Source of the DNA: Castellaniella defragrans_A
GTDB lineage: Bacteria; Pseudomonadota; Gammaproteobacteria; Burkholderiales; Burkholderiaceae_B
Assembly: GCF_040394755.1 (NCBI RefSeq)
Contig: NZ_JBEBRQ010000007.1
Strand: one strand, 5' to 3'
Length of the DNA stretch: 64,000 bases
Shown here: in pieces, positions 15,681-23,917 of the stretch
Position numbering within the stretch: position 1 is the first letter of the stretch
Layout: every line of letters begins with the position of its first letter
Made by a program: the position numbers and the translations under genes
The notes under the pieces: generated by a model
Told to the model about the DNA's origin: nothing
The model's input: the letters and a program-made list of their open reading frames with translations, nothing else
The model's database searches: none

Positions 15681-17816
15681 ATGGCCGATACATTCGAATC
15701 GCTTGGTCTGGCGAACTTCCGTTGCGAGTTCGATGAACAAGGCATTGCCTGGCTGACGCTGGACTGTCCCGACAGCCCGGTCAATCGCATGACGGCGCAG
15801 GTCATGCGCGAGCTGGGGCTGGCGCTGGACTGGTTCGGGCGTTCGCCGCCGGCCGGTCTGGTCGTGCAATCGGGCAAGGACGCGGGCTTCATCGCCGGCG
15901 CCGACATCGACGAGTTCGCCGGGCTGGATACCCGCGACAAGGCGCTGGAACTGGTGGCGCGCGGCTGGAACCTCTACAACCGGTTGGCGGGCCTGGGTTT
16001 CCCGACCTTGGCGCTGATTCGCGGGCACTGTCTGGGCGGCGGGCTCGAGCTCGCGCTGGCCTGCCGCTACCGTCTGGCGGTGGACCTGCCGGGCACATCG
16101 CTGGCCGTCCCGGAAGTCATGCTGGGGATTTTCCCCGGCTGGGGTGGCATGCTGCGCCTGCCGCGCGTGATCGGCGCTCCCGCCGCGCTCGACATGATGC
16201 TGACGGGCCGGCCGCAGGACGCCCGCAAGGCAGCCCGCCTGGGGCTGGTGGACGGAATCGTCGCCCCACGACTGATGCATCGGGCCGCAGCCATGATGGT
16301 GTTGAGCGGGCGCAAACCGCGGCGTGCAAGTGGATTGCCGGGGCTGCTCGATGCGCCGCCGTTGCGCCCCCTCGCTGCCTGGCAGGCGCGCAAGAAACTG
16401 GATAAACGCGATCCCGGCCAGCATTACCCCGCGCCGCGCGCCATACTGGATGTATGGGCCCGGCACGCCGGTAACGCGCTCGAGGCGCCGGCGCTGATCG
16501 ATACGATCGTGCGTTCCGATACGGCGCGCAATCTGCTGCGGGTCTTCCGCCTGCAGGAACGCCTCAAGGCGTTCGGGCGCAAAGGCCCCGGAATCGAGCC
16601 GGTGCGCCACGTTCATGTCATTGGCGCAGGTGTCATGGGCGGGGATATCGCGGCCTGGTGCGCGCTCAAGGGCATGACGGTCACTTTGCAGGATCAGGAC
16701 CGCGAACGCATCGCCGCCGCCCAAGGCCGCGCTGGCAAGCTGTTTGCGCGCAAGAAAAAAGACCCGCGCCAAGCGCGTGCGGCGTTCGACCGTCTGGTGC
16801 CCGACCTGGCGGGTGACGGCATCCGCCATGCCGATGTCGTCATCGAGGCCATCACCGAAAATCTCGACGCCAAGCGCGCGCTCTACCGGCAGGTCGAGCC
16901 CCGCCTGAAGCCTGGGGCCATCCTGGCGACCAACACGTCCAGCCTGTCTCTCGAAGACCTGCGGGCGGAACTCGCCTGGCCCGGGCGTTTCGTGGGTCTG
17001 CACTTTTTCAACCCGGTCGCCCGCATGCCGCTGGTCGAGGTGGTCGAGGCATCCGGCACGGATGCGGAGATCCGCGGCAGAGCCCATGCCTTCGTGACGG
17101 ACATCGGCAAGCTGCCGCTGCCTGTGCAGAGCATGCCGGGCTTTCTGGTCAATGCCGTGCTGGCGCCCTATATGCTCGAAGCCATGCGTTGCGTGGACGA
17201 AGGCGTGCAGGCTGAGGCCATCGATGCCGCCATGGTCGCATTCGGCATGCCCATGGGGCCTATCGAGCTGATCGATACGGTGGGGCTGGACATCGCCCGC
17301 GATGCGGGCCGGCAGTTGACCGGCAGCGCCGCCATGCCGGCCTGCCTGCAGGTTCGCCTGGATCGTGGGGATCTGGGGCGCAAGAGTGGCCGGGGGTTCT
17401 ATCCCTGGCAAGCGGGCCGGGCGATCAAGCGCAAGCCAGGCATTGCGCCGGCCGGCCTGGCGCAGCGCCTGATCGCGCCGCTCATTGCAAAGACCCGCGA
17501 ACAACTCGCCAAGGGTGTGGTCGCCGATGGCGATCTGGCCGATGCTGGCGTGATCTTCGGCACGGGATTCGCGCCTTTCACGGGCGGGCCGCTGCACTAT
17601 GCGGCCTCCCGCGAGGGCGCGGGCCGTCAGCCGGATACAGCGTCCGCGCGCACAACAGTTTCCGGCGTTCAAGCCGATCCTGCCGGTTCGTCCGGCGCAA
17701 GCAGTACGACGGCTGCCGGTCCGGTATCCGGCGCAAACTCACTGGGCGATACAGGCGGGCCGCAAGAACCCGCAAGTTCCCCACGCAAAGATTCAACTGG
17801 AGGAGATGACTCATGA
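15681..17816 (+). CDS. fadJ: bifunctional enoyl-CoA hydratase/3-hydroxyacyl-CoA dehydrogenase, FadJ-like, unusual C-terminus
   Basis: A 711-residue beta-oxidation enzyme. The hydratase domain spans about residues 10-200 (GFIAGADIDEF, GHCLGGGLELALACRYRLA, VPEVMLGIFPGWGG). The NAD-binding dehydrogenase domain starts at HVIGAGVMGGDIAAW (about 312) and has NTSSLSLEDL and the catalytic-His stretch LHFFNPVARMPLVEVVEA. A dehydrogenase C-terminal domain follows. The family normally ends with a helix after GGPLHYA; here about 65 residues of Ser/Thr/Ala/Gly-rich low-complexity sequence follow. The TGA overlaps the fadL ATG, which supports the frame as read. ATG 15681 is two bases behind the thiolase stop. 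Confidence 0.88.
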   Translation: MADTFESLGLANFRCEFDEQGIAWLTLDCPDSPVNRMTAQVMRELGLALDWFGRSPPAGLVVQSGKDAGFIAGADIDEFAGLDTRDKALELVARGWNLYNRLAGLGFPTLALIRGHCLGGGLELALACRYRLAVDLPGTSLAVPEVMLGIFPGWGGMLRLPRVIGAPAALDMMLTGRPQDARKAARLGLVDGIVAPRLMHRAAAMMVLSGRKPRRASGLPGLLDAPPLRPLAAWQARKKLDKRDPGQHYPAPRAILDVWARHAGNALEAPALIDTIVRSDTARNLLRVFRLQERLKAFGRKGPGIEPVRHVHVIGAGVMGGDIAAWCALKGMTVTLQDQDRERIAAAQGRAGKLFARKKKDPRQARAAFDRLVPDLAGDGIRHADVVIEAITENLDAKRALYRQVEPRLKPGAILATNTSSLSLEDLRAELAWPGRFVGLHFFNPVARMPLVEVVEASGTDAEIRGRAHAFVTDIGKLPLPVQSMPGFLVNAVLAPYMLEAMRCVDEGVQAEAIDAAMVAFGMPMGPIELIDTVGLDIARDAGRQLTGSAAMPACLQVRLDRGDLGRKSGRGFYPWQAGRAIKRKPGIAPAGLAQRLIAPLIAKTREQLAKGVVADGDLADAGVIFGTGFAPFTGGPLHYAASREGAGRQPDTASARTTVSGVQADPAGSSGASSTTAAGPVSGANSLGDTGGPQEPASSPRKDSTGGDDS

Positions 17817-19135
17817 AATCAGTACAATCGTTACGCATCGTTTCCGCCCTGGTGCTGGGGCTGGGGGCCGCGGGGGCAGCCCACTCGGCTGGTTTTCAGC
17901 TGCTGGAGCAGAATGCCAGCGGTCTTGGAAATGCCTATGCCGGTTCTGCGGCCGTGGCCGAGAACGCAAGCACCATTTTCTACAATCCGGCCGGCATGAC
18001 CAAGCTCGAGGGGATCAATCTCTCGGGCGGTTTCAATGCCATTACGCCGTCGTTCAAGTTCAGTGAGGGTAGCAGTACCAGTCCGACGCATGTAGGAGGG
18101 AATCCCGTACCGTCCTTCATGCAGCCAACATTGGGAACAGACAATGGCGGCGATGCCGGTTCGACTGCCCTGGTTCCCAATCTGTATGCCTCCTGGCAGA
18201 TCAATGATCGCTGGTTCGCGGGTCTGGGTATCGGCGTGCCTTTCGGCCTGGCGACGGAATACAGCGACAGCTGGATCGGGCGCTATCACTCGCGCAAATT
18301 CGAGATCCAGAGCATCAATGTCAATCCCTCTGTCGCCTACAAGCTGACCGATCAACTGTCGATCGGCGCGGGTCTGAATTGGATGTATCTGGATGCTGAA
18401 TACCAGCGTGCCGTACCGATGGCTGGCGTTACGCCTGTCGGGCCCATGGTGTTTCCAGATGCCACAGCAAAAGCCACCCTGAGTGGCGATGGCTGGGGCT
18501 GGAACATCGGCCTGCTTTATGACATCACTCCCGATACCCGGGTAGGGCTGTCGTATCGCTCCACTGTCAAGATCAATGCCGACGGCCATACCAAGGTGAG
18601 CGGTACGCCAGGAGGGGCTAACGATGCGCGTGTCGTCGCAGACACATCCGTCAAGCTGCCGGACACCGCCATACTGAGCCTGTCGCACAACATCAACCCA
18701 CAATGGCAAGTGCTGGCGGATGTATCGTGGACGGGTTGGAGCAGTCTGCGGACGCTGGACATCAATAATGCCCCAGGCCTGCCTTCGGACAGCCTGACAC
18801 TCAGGTTCCGTGATACCTGGCGCGTCGCGTTGGGCGCGAATTACCACTTCACCCCCCAATGGACGTTCAAGGCGGGCGTGGCCTGGGATCAGACGCCGAT
18901 CCGGAACGAAACCTACCGCCTGACCTCGCTGCCCGACAATGACCGCATCTGGGCCTCCATCGGCGCACAGTACAACTTCAGCAAGCATGGTTCGGTCGAC
19001 ATCGGCTATGCGCACCTTTTCGTGAAGGACACGACGATCAACAACACAACCGATGCAGACAACAAGGGTGTTGTGTACGGCTCGTATGACTCCAGTGCCG
19101 ACATCTTTGGCGTGCAGGTTTCATACCGGTTCTGA
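17813..19135 (+). CDS. fadL: FadL/OmpP1/TodX-family outer-membrane fatty-acid transporter
   Basis: A 440-residue beta-barrel protein. A signal peptide (about residues 1-25, ending AAHS-AGF) is followed by the FadL hatch signature AGFQLLEQNASGLGNAYAGSA and NPAGMTKLEG, the strand-rich barrel and a C-terminal aromatic VSYRF typical of outer-membrane insertion. It should pass long-chain fatty acids or other hydrophobic compounds through the outer membrane. The start overlaps the fadJ stop (ATGA), with GGAGGAGATG just upstream, so translation is coupled. Uptake and oxidation genes thus form one transcript. Confidence 0.93.
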   Translation: MKSVQSLRIVSALVLGLGAAGAAHSAGFQLLEQNASGLGNAYAGSAAVAENASTIFYNPAGMTKLEGINLSGGFNAITPSFKFSEGSSTSPTHVGGNPVPSFMQPTLGTDNGGDAGSTALVPNLYASWQINDRWFAGLGIGVPFGLATEYSDSWIGRYHSRKFEIQSINVNPSVAYKLTDQLSIGAGLNWMYLDAEYQRAVPMAGVTPVGPMVFPDATAKATLSGDGWGWNIGLLYDITPDTRVGLSYRSTVKINADGHTKVSGTPGGANDARVVADTSVKLPDTAILSLSHNINPQWQVLADVSWTGWSSLRTLDINNAPGLPSDSLTLRFRDTWRVALGANYHFTPQWTFKAGVAWDQTPIRNETYRLTSLPDNDRIWASIGAQYNFSKHGSVDIGYAHLFVKDTTINNTTDADNKGVVYGSYDSSADIFGVQVSYRF

Positions 19136-19151
19136 TCCCTGGTTTTTCGCA

Positions 19152-19652
19152 ATGGAGTTGTCCGCACTCAAGCGTATCCCGCGGCGCTGGCGCGCCCGGG
19201 CCGTGCGCCTGGGGTTCAACATGCACCCGGCCTTCCGTTCCTCGGGAGGACGGGTGCTGCATGTCTCGCCCGATCTCTCGCAGATTCGCGTGCGCCTGGG
19301 TTTCTCTCGGCGCACCCGCAATCTGGTGGGTTCGCTGTACGGCGGATCGCTGTTCGCAGTGACCGATGGCGTGCATGTGTTCATGTTGCTGATGCGTCTC
19401 GAACGCGACGTCATCGTGTGGGACAAATCCGCGGAAATCCGTTTTCGCAAGCCGGCCTACAGAACGTTGTATGCCGATTTTCATATTTCCCAGGATGATG
19501 TCCGTGACATTCGCAGCGATCTCGATCGCGAGCATGAAACCTTGCGTCGCTACACCATTGAACTCAAAGACCGGGAGGGTGCCGTGTACACCGTAGTCGA
19601 GCGCGTGGTATATATCGCCGATAAGGCGTACTACAAGACGAGAAAGGAATGA
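19152..19652 (+). CDS. hotdog-fold thioesterase-like protein (DUF4442 type)
   Basis: A 166-residue protein with the DUF4442 pattern: a leading helix with FNMHPAFRSSGGRV, the strands VSPDLSQIRVRLGF and the helix-turn RNLVGSLYGGSLFAVTDGVHVFML, then VWDKSAEIRFRKPAYRTLYADF. Proteins of this type adopt a hotdog fold related to acyl-CoA thioesterases, although many lack a proven activity. Its place between fadL and fadD suggests a role with acyl-CoA or fatty acids. ATG 19152 lies 16 bases after the fadL stop, and the next gene follows four bases later. Family likely; activity inferred. Confidence 0.75.
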   Translation: MELSALKRIPRRWRARAVRLGFNMHPAFRSSGGRVLHVSPDLSQIRVRLGFSRRTRNLVGSLYGGSLFAVTDGVHVFMLLMRLERDVIVWDKSAEIRFRKPAYRTLYADFHISQDDVRDIRSDLDREHETLRRYTIELKDREGAVYTVVERVVYIADKAYYKTRKE

Positions 19653-19656
19653 AAGT

Positions 19657-21354
19657 ATGGAACGCACTTGGCTGAATCATTATCCGCCGGGGGTTCCGGC
19701 AGACATTACCGACGAGGCTGCGCGCTACGATTCGCTGGCCGCCCTGGTCGAGGAAAGTTGCGGCAAGTATGCCGGCCGGCCAGCCTTTCACAGCATGGGG
19801 GCCGACCTGAGCTACGCGCAGCTCGAGGAAAGCTCGCGCCATTTTGCCGCCTGGCTGCAGGCGCGCGGCATCAAAAAGGGCGATCGTGTCGCGCTCATGA
19901 TGCCCAATCTGCTGCAATATCCGGTCTGCCTGTTCGGCACGCTGCGCGCGGGCGCCGTCGTCATCAATACGAATCCGCTGTATACGCCGGCGGAATTGAA
20001 TCATCAGTTGCGCGACTCGGGCGCGCGCGCCATCGTCATCGCCGAAAATTTCGCCTATACGCTGCAAGACGCGTTGCAGGGCACGAGCATAGACACCATC
20101 ATCACGACCGCGATCGGCGACATGCTGGGCGGCGTCAAGGGCTGGGTCACCAATCTGGTGGTGCGTCACGTGAAAAAAATGGTGCCGCCCTACAACCTGC
20201 CGAATGCCTTGCGCCTGCCGCAGGTGCTGGCCGCCGGCGCCCGGGCCACTTATACCCGTCCGCCCCTGAGCCACGACGATATTGCACTGTTGCAGTACAC
20301 CGGGGGCACGACCGGCGTGGCCAAGGGCGCCATCCTGACGCATGGCAATATGGTCTCCAACGTCAGCCAGGCCCTCGCATGGGTGCGGCCTTACCTGACC
20401 CACGAGCATCAATGCATCGTCACCGCGCTGCCGCTCTATCACATCTTTGCGCTGACGGCGAACTGCCTGACTTTCATGGCGCTGGGCGCCAGCAACCTGC
20501 TCATCGTCAATCCGCGCGACATCCCGGATATGGTCAAGAGCATGGGCAAGTACCGCTTCACGGCGATCACCGGCGTCAATACGCTTTTCAATGCGCTGCT
20601 GTTGAACCCCGATTTCGCGAAGCTGGACTTTTCCTCGCTGAGGCTGACACTGGGCGGCGGAATGGCGGTGCAGGACGTCATCGCCAAGCGCTGGCTGGAA
20701 TGCACGGGCAAGCCCCTGGCGCAGGCCTATGGCCTGACCGAGACCTCGCCGGCGGTGACCATCAATCCCCTCGATAAGGTCGAGTTCACGGGTTCCATTG
20801 GCCAGCCCGTGCCATCCACGGATGTTGCGATCCGCGATGATGACGGGGTCGACTTGCCCCAGGGCGAAACCGGCGAGATCTGCGTGCGCGGTCCGCAGGT
20901 CACCCCGGGCTACTGGCAGCGTCCCGATGAAACCGCAAAGGTCTTCGACAAGGATGGGTTCCTGCATACCGGCGATATCGGTTATATCGACGCGCAAGGA
21001 TTTGTCTTCCTGCTCGATCGCAAGAAAGACATGATCAATGTCTCGGGTTTCAACGTCTATCCCAACGAGATCGAGGCGGTTGCCGCGGAGCATCCGGGCG
21101 TGAAGGAGGCCGCCGCCATCGGCATCCCCAACGAGCACTCGGGCGAGGTCGCCAAGCTGTTCGTGATCCGCAAGGATCCCGACCTGACCGAGGAGGCCCT
21201 GAAAGAATACCTGCGCACCAAACTCACGCGCTACAAGGTGCCCAAGCTCATCGAATTCCGCGAGGATCTGCCGCGCAGCAATATCGGCAAGGTGCTGCGG
21301 CGCAAGCTGAAAGAGGATGACGGCAGCGGCCAGCCATCAGGCGGCAACCCGTAA
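19657..21354 (+). CDS. fadD: long-chain fatty-acid-CoA ligase
   Basis: A 565-residue AMP-forming ligase. The phosphate loop YTGGTTGVAKGA lies at about residues 213-224, the acyl motif YGLTETSPAVTINPL follows, and the C-terminal hinge reads GDIGYIDAQGFVFLLDRKKDM with a catalytic lysine region NIGKVLRRKL at the end. It activates imported fatty acids with ATP and CoA on the inner face of the membrane. Length agrees with FadD (561 in E. coli). It follows the hotdog gene by four bases with GAAAGGAATG as ribosome binding region. Well supported. Confidence 0.92.
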   Translation: MERTWLNHYPPGVPADITDEAARYDSLAALVEESCGKYAGRPAFHSMGADLSYAQLEESSRHFAAWLQARGIKKGDRVALMMPNLLQYPVCLFGTLRAGAVVINTNPLYTPAELNHQLRDSGARAIVIAENFAYTLQDALQGTSIDTIITTAIGDMLGGVKGWVTNLVVRHVKKMVPPYNLPNALRLPQVLAAGARATYTRPPLSHDDIALLQYTGGTTGVAKGAILTHGNMVSNVSQALAWVRPYLTHEHQCIVTALPLYHIFALTANCLTFMALGASNLLIVNPRDIPDMVKSMGKYRFTAITGVNTLFNALLLNPDFAKLDFSSLRLTLGGGMAVQDVIAKRWLECTGKPLAQAYGLTETSPAVTINPLDKVEFTGSIGQPVPSTDVAIRDDDGVDLPQGETGEICVRGPQVTPGYWQRPDETAKVFDKDGFLHTGDIGYIDAQGFVFLLDRKKDMINVSGFNVYPNEIEAVAAEHPGVKEAAAIGIPNEHSGEVAKLFVIRKDPDLTEEALKEYLRTKLTRYKVPKLIEFREDLPRSNIGKVLRRKLKEDDGSGQPSGGNP

Positions 21355-21364
21355 AGGAGCGATC

Positions 21365-22054
21365 ATGGATGGGATGAAACACAGGATGGGATGTCGTTAC
21401 GGCAAGCGCCATGCGCGCAGCCTGGCACTGATGCTGGGCCTTGCGGGCCTGCTCGGGGGCGGCGGCAGTCATGCGGCCGGCTGGTCTGGCTTCGATGTGA
21501 TTGCCCGGCATGTGCTGGCGGCTGCCGATGCCGCCGGGGCGCCGGCCATGGAAATCGCGGGTGTGCCCATCGCCGGCCAGCGTGACGTGCAGGGTCACAC
21601 CCTGGTGCTCAATGGCGCGGGCCTGCGCAAACGATTCGTCTTCGATGTCTATGTTGCCGCCCTGTATGTCGGGCAGAAAACCCAGGATGCAGGCGCGTTG
21701 ATACGCAGCGACCAGTTGCGCCGGATGACGCTCACGCTATTGCGCGATATCGACAGCAAGACACTGGCCGACGCGCTCAACGAGGGGCTGCGTGACAACA
21801 CCAGCGCCGAGGAGCTCGCCGGCTTGCAGCCGTCCATCGACGCCTTCATGGACATCATGAACAAAGGCGGCGAGGGCCGCACAGGCGACGTCATCGATCT
21901 CGATATGGACGCCTCGGGCGTGTCGGTTTCATTCCAGGGCACCGTCCTGGGAACCGTACAGGACCCGCGCTTCGGCTCTGCGCTGCTGCGCGTCTGGCTG
22001 GGCGAGAAACCCGCGCAGAGTTCGCTCAGGAAGGCCTTGCTCGGACAAGAATGA
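21365..22054 (+). CDS. periplasmic chalcone-isomerase-like protein
   Basis: A 229-residue protein with a signal peptide (about residues 1-38, hydrophobic ALMLGLAGLLGGGG, possible cut after SHA) followed by a chalcone-isomerase-like domain: the typical LNGAGLRKRFVFDVYVAALYVG, MTLTLLRDIDSKTLADALNEG and VSVSFQGTVLGTVQDPRFGSALLRVWLG. Bacterial members of this family are not flavonoid enzymes; related plant proteins bind fatty acids. Its position as last gene of a fatty-acid operon fits a lipid-binding role. ATG 21365 follows AAAGGAG. The family is clear; its function is not known. Confidence 0.82.
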   Translation: MDGMKHRMGCRYGKRHARSLALMLGLAGLLGGGGSHAAGWSGFDVIARHVLAAADAAGAPAMEIAGVPIAGQRDVQGHTLVLNGAGLRKRFVFDVYVAALYVGQKTQDAGALIRSDQLRRMTLTLLRDIDSKTLADALNEGLRDNTSAEELAGLQPSIDAFMDIMNKGGEGRTGDVIDLDMDASGVSVSFQGTVLGTVQDPRFGSALLRVWLGEKPAQSSLRKALLGQE

Positions 22055-22073
22055 CCGGTCCGCCGGCTGCGTG

Positions 22074-22108
22074 AAAAAAGGGGACGCTGTTTGAATGCGT
22101 CCCCTTTG
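22074..22108. terminator. bidirectional rho-independent terminator
   Basis: A perfect 8-bp stem (GGGGACGC at 22080-22087, GCGTCCCC at 22097-22104) has AAAAAA before it and TTT after it, so it can stop transcription from both sides. It lies between the converging ends of the psrA-fad operon and the second beta-oxidation set. Confidence 0.8.
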
Positions 22109-22117
22109 TGCGCGTCG

Positions 22118-23908
22118 TCAGAACAATGCGTCGTCGAAGTCCAGCATGGAACCGCCGCCCGCGAGGATGGCCGACAGGCGCGCGCCGCTTTCCGGCAACA
22201 GGCGGTCAAAGAAAAACCGCGCGGTCGCCACCTTGGCGCGATAGAAACCGCCGGCGTCATCCGGTGTGCCCGCCTTGGGCAGGGCGATGACGGCCATGCG
22301 GCCCCACATGTAGCCCAGCGCGACCAGGCTGAACAGGCGCAGGTAGTCGGTGGATGCCGCGGCGGCTTCCTCGGGCCGCGCCAGACCGGCCTGCATGATG
22401 TGGATGGTGGCCTGCTGCAAGCGGCCGAAAGCCTTGCCCAGGCGGGCGGCGAAAGGCCCCAGCTGCGCATCGCTGGCATGTTGCTCGACGAATTCCGAGA
22501 CCGGATGGAAAAACTGGCGCAGCAGGCGTCCGCCGTGGGCGGGCAGTTTGCGGCCCACCAGATCCAGAGCCTGCACGCCGTTGGTGCCTTCGTAGATCAG
22601 CGTGATGCGCGCATCGCGCATCAGTTGCTCCATGCCATTTTCGCGGATGTAGCCGTGCCCGCCAAAGATCTGCATGCCGAGGTTGGCGCACTCCAGCCCC
22701 ATGTCCGTGAAGCTCGCCTTCAGCACGGGCGTGAGCAGCGCGACGAGGTCCTCGGCGTCCTGGCGCACCTTGGGGTCCTGATGATGGGCGCTGACGTCCA
22801 GCGCCTGCGATACCCAGGCGCCCAATGCGCGGGAGCCCTCGATATTGGCCCGCATCGTCAGCAGCATGCGGCGCACGTCGGGGTGCACGAGCAGGGGGTC
22901 GGCCGGTTTGTCCGGGCATTTTGGGCCGGAGAGCGCGCGGCCTTGCAGGCGTTCGCGCGCATAGGCGACCGCGCCCTGGTAGGCGGCTTCGGCCACGCCC
23001 AATCCCTGAATGGCGACGCCCTGGCGCGCGGTGTTCATCATGGTGAACATGGCGCGCATGCCTTTGTTGGGCTCGCCCACCAGCCAGCCCAGGGCGCCGT
23101 CGAAGTTCATGACGCAGGTCGCTGACGCATTGATGCCCATCTTGTGCTCGATGGAGCCGCAATGCACGGTGTTGCGCTCGCCCAGGCTGCCGTCGGGCTG
23201 GACCAGGAATTTGGGAACGACGAACAGGCTGATGCCCTTGATGCCCGCCGGCGCGCCTTCGATCCGGGCGAGCACCAGATGGATGTTGTTTTCGGTCAGG
23301 TCGTGTTCGCCCGACGAAATGAACATCTTGGTGCCCGTGATGCGATAGGCGCCGTCGGCCTGGGGCAGCGCCTTGGTGCGCACCAGTCCCAGGTCGGTGC
23401 CGCAATGCGGCTCGGTCAGGCACATGGTGCCGCCCCATTCGCCGCTGGCCATCTTGGGCAGGAAGATATCGCGCAGTTCCTGCGAGGCGTGAGCATTGAG
23501 CGCCTTGTATGCGCCATGCGTCAAGCCGGGGTACATACCGAAGGCGAGGTTGGCCGACGAGAGGATTTCCTCGATCATCATCTGGATCGAGACCGGCATG
23601 TTCTGGCCGCCATGCTCGACGGCGCATGAGATGCTGGTCCAGCCGCCCTCGGCGAATTGCCGGTAGGCCTCTTTGAAGCCGGAGGGCGTGCGGACGGCGC
23701 CGTTGTCGAAGGTGCAGCCTTCGGCGTCGCCCGTCTGGTTCAACGGTTGGAGGACTTCGCTGGCGAACTTGCCAGCCTCGTCCAGGACCGGGTCGATGAG
23801 ATCGGCCGTGATTTCTTCGAAGCCAGGCAACCGGGTCAGCGCGGCGCTATTGTGCAATTCATGCAGAACGAAGCGCATGTCGCGCAACGGTGCGGTGTAT
23901 TGAGGCAT
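22118..23908 (-). CDS. acyl-CoA dehydrogenase (about 600-residue class)
   Basis: A 596-residue FAD enzyme of the longer soluble acyl-CoA dehydrogenase class (related to Bacillus FadE and to DmdC). Motifs are FAEGGWTSISCAVEHGGQ (about residues 88-105), MCLTEPHCGTDLG (about 159-171), KMFISSGEHDLTEN and the catalytic-base loop IYEGTNGVQALDLVGRKL (about 437). It is the last gene of the thiolase-fadN-dehydrogenase set and lies ten bases behind the fadN-like gene. Substrate chain length is not evident. It is distinct from the membrane-linked FadE at 11974, so this strain has two first-step enzymes within 12 kb. Confidence 0.88.
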   Translation of the reverse strand: MPQYTAPLRDMRFVLHELHNSAALTRLPGFEEITADLIDPVLDEAGKFASEVLQPLNQTGDAEGCTFDNGAVRTPSGFKEAYRQFAEGGWTSISCAVEHGGQNMPVSIQMMIEEILSSANLAFGMYPGLTHGAYKALNAHASQELRDIFLPKMASGEWGGTMCLTEPHCGTDLGLVRTKALPQADGAYRITGTKMFISSGEHDLTENNIHLVLARIEGAPAGIKGISLFVVPKFLVQPDGSLGERNTVHCGSIEHKMGINASATCVMNFDGALGWLVGEPNKGMRAMFTMMNTARQGVAIQGLGVAEAAYQGAVAYARERLQGRALSGPKCPDKPADPLLVHPDVRRMLLTMRANIEGSRALGAWVSQALDVSAHHQDPKVRQDAEDLVALLTPVLKASFTDMGLECANLGMQIFGGHGYIRENGMEQLMRDARITLIYEGTNGVQALDLVGRKLPAHGGRLLRQFFHPVSEFVEQHASDAQLGPFAARLGKAFGRLQQATIHIMQAGLARPEEAAAASTDYLRLFSLVALGYMWGRMAVIALPKAGTPDDAGGFYRAKVATARFFFDRLLPESGARLSAILAGGGSMLDFDDALF

Positions 23909-23917
23909 GGCGATTCC

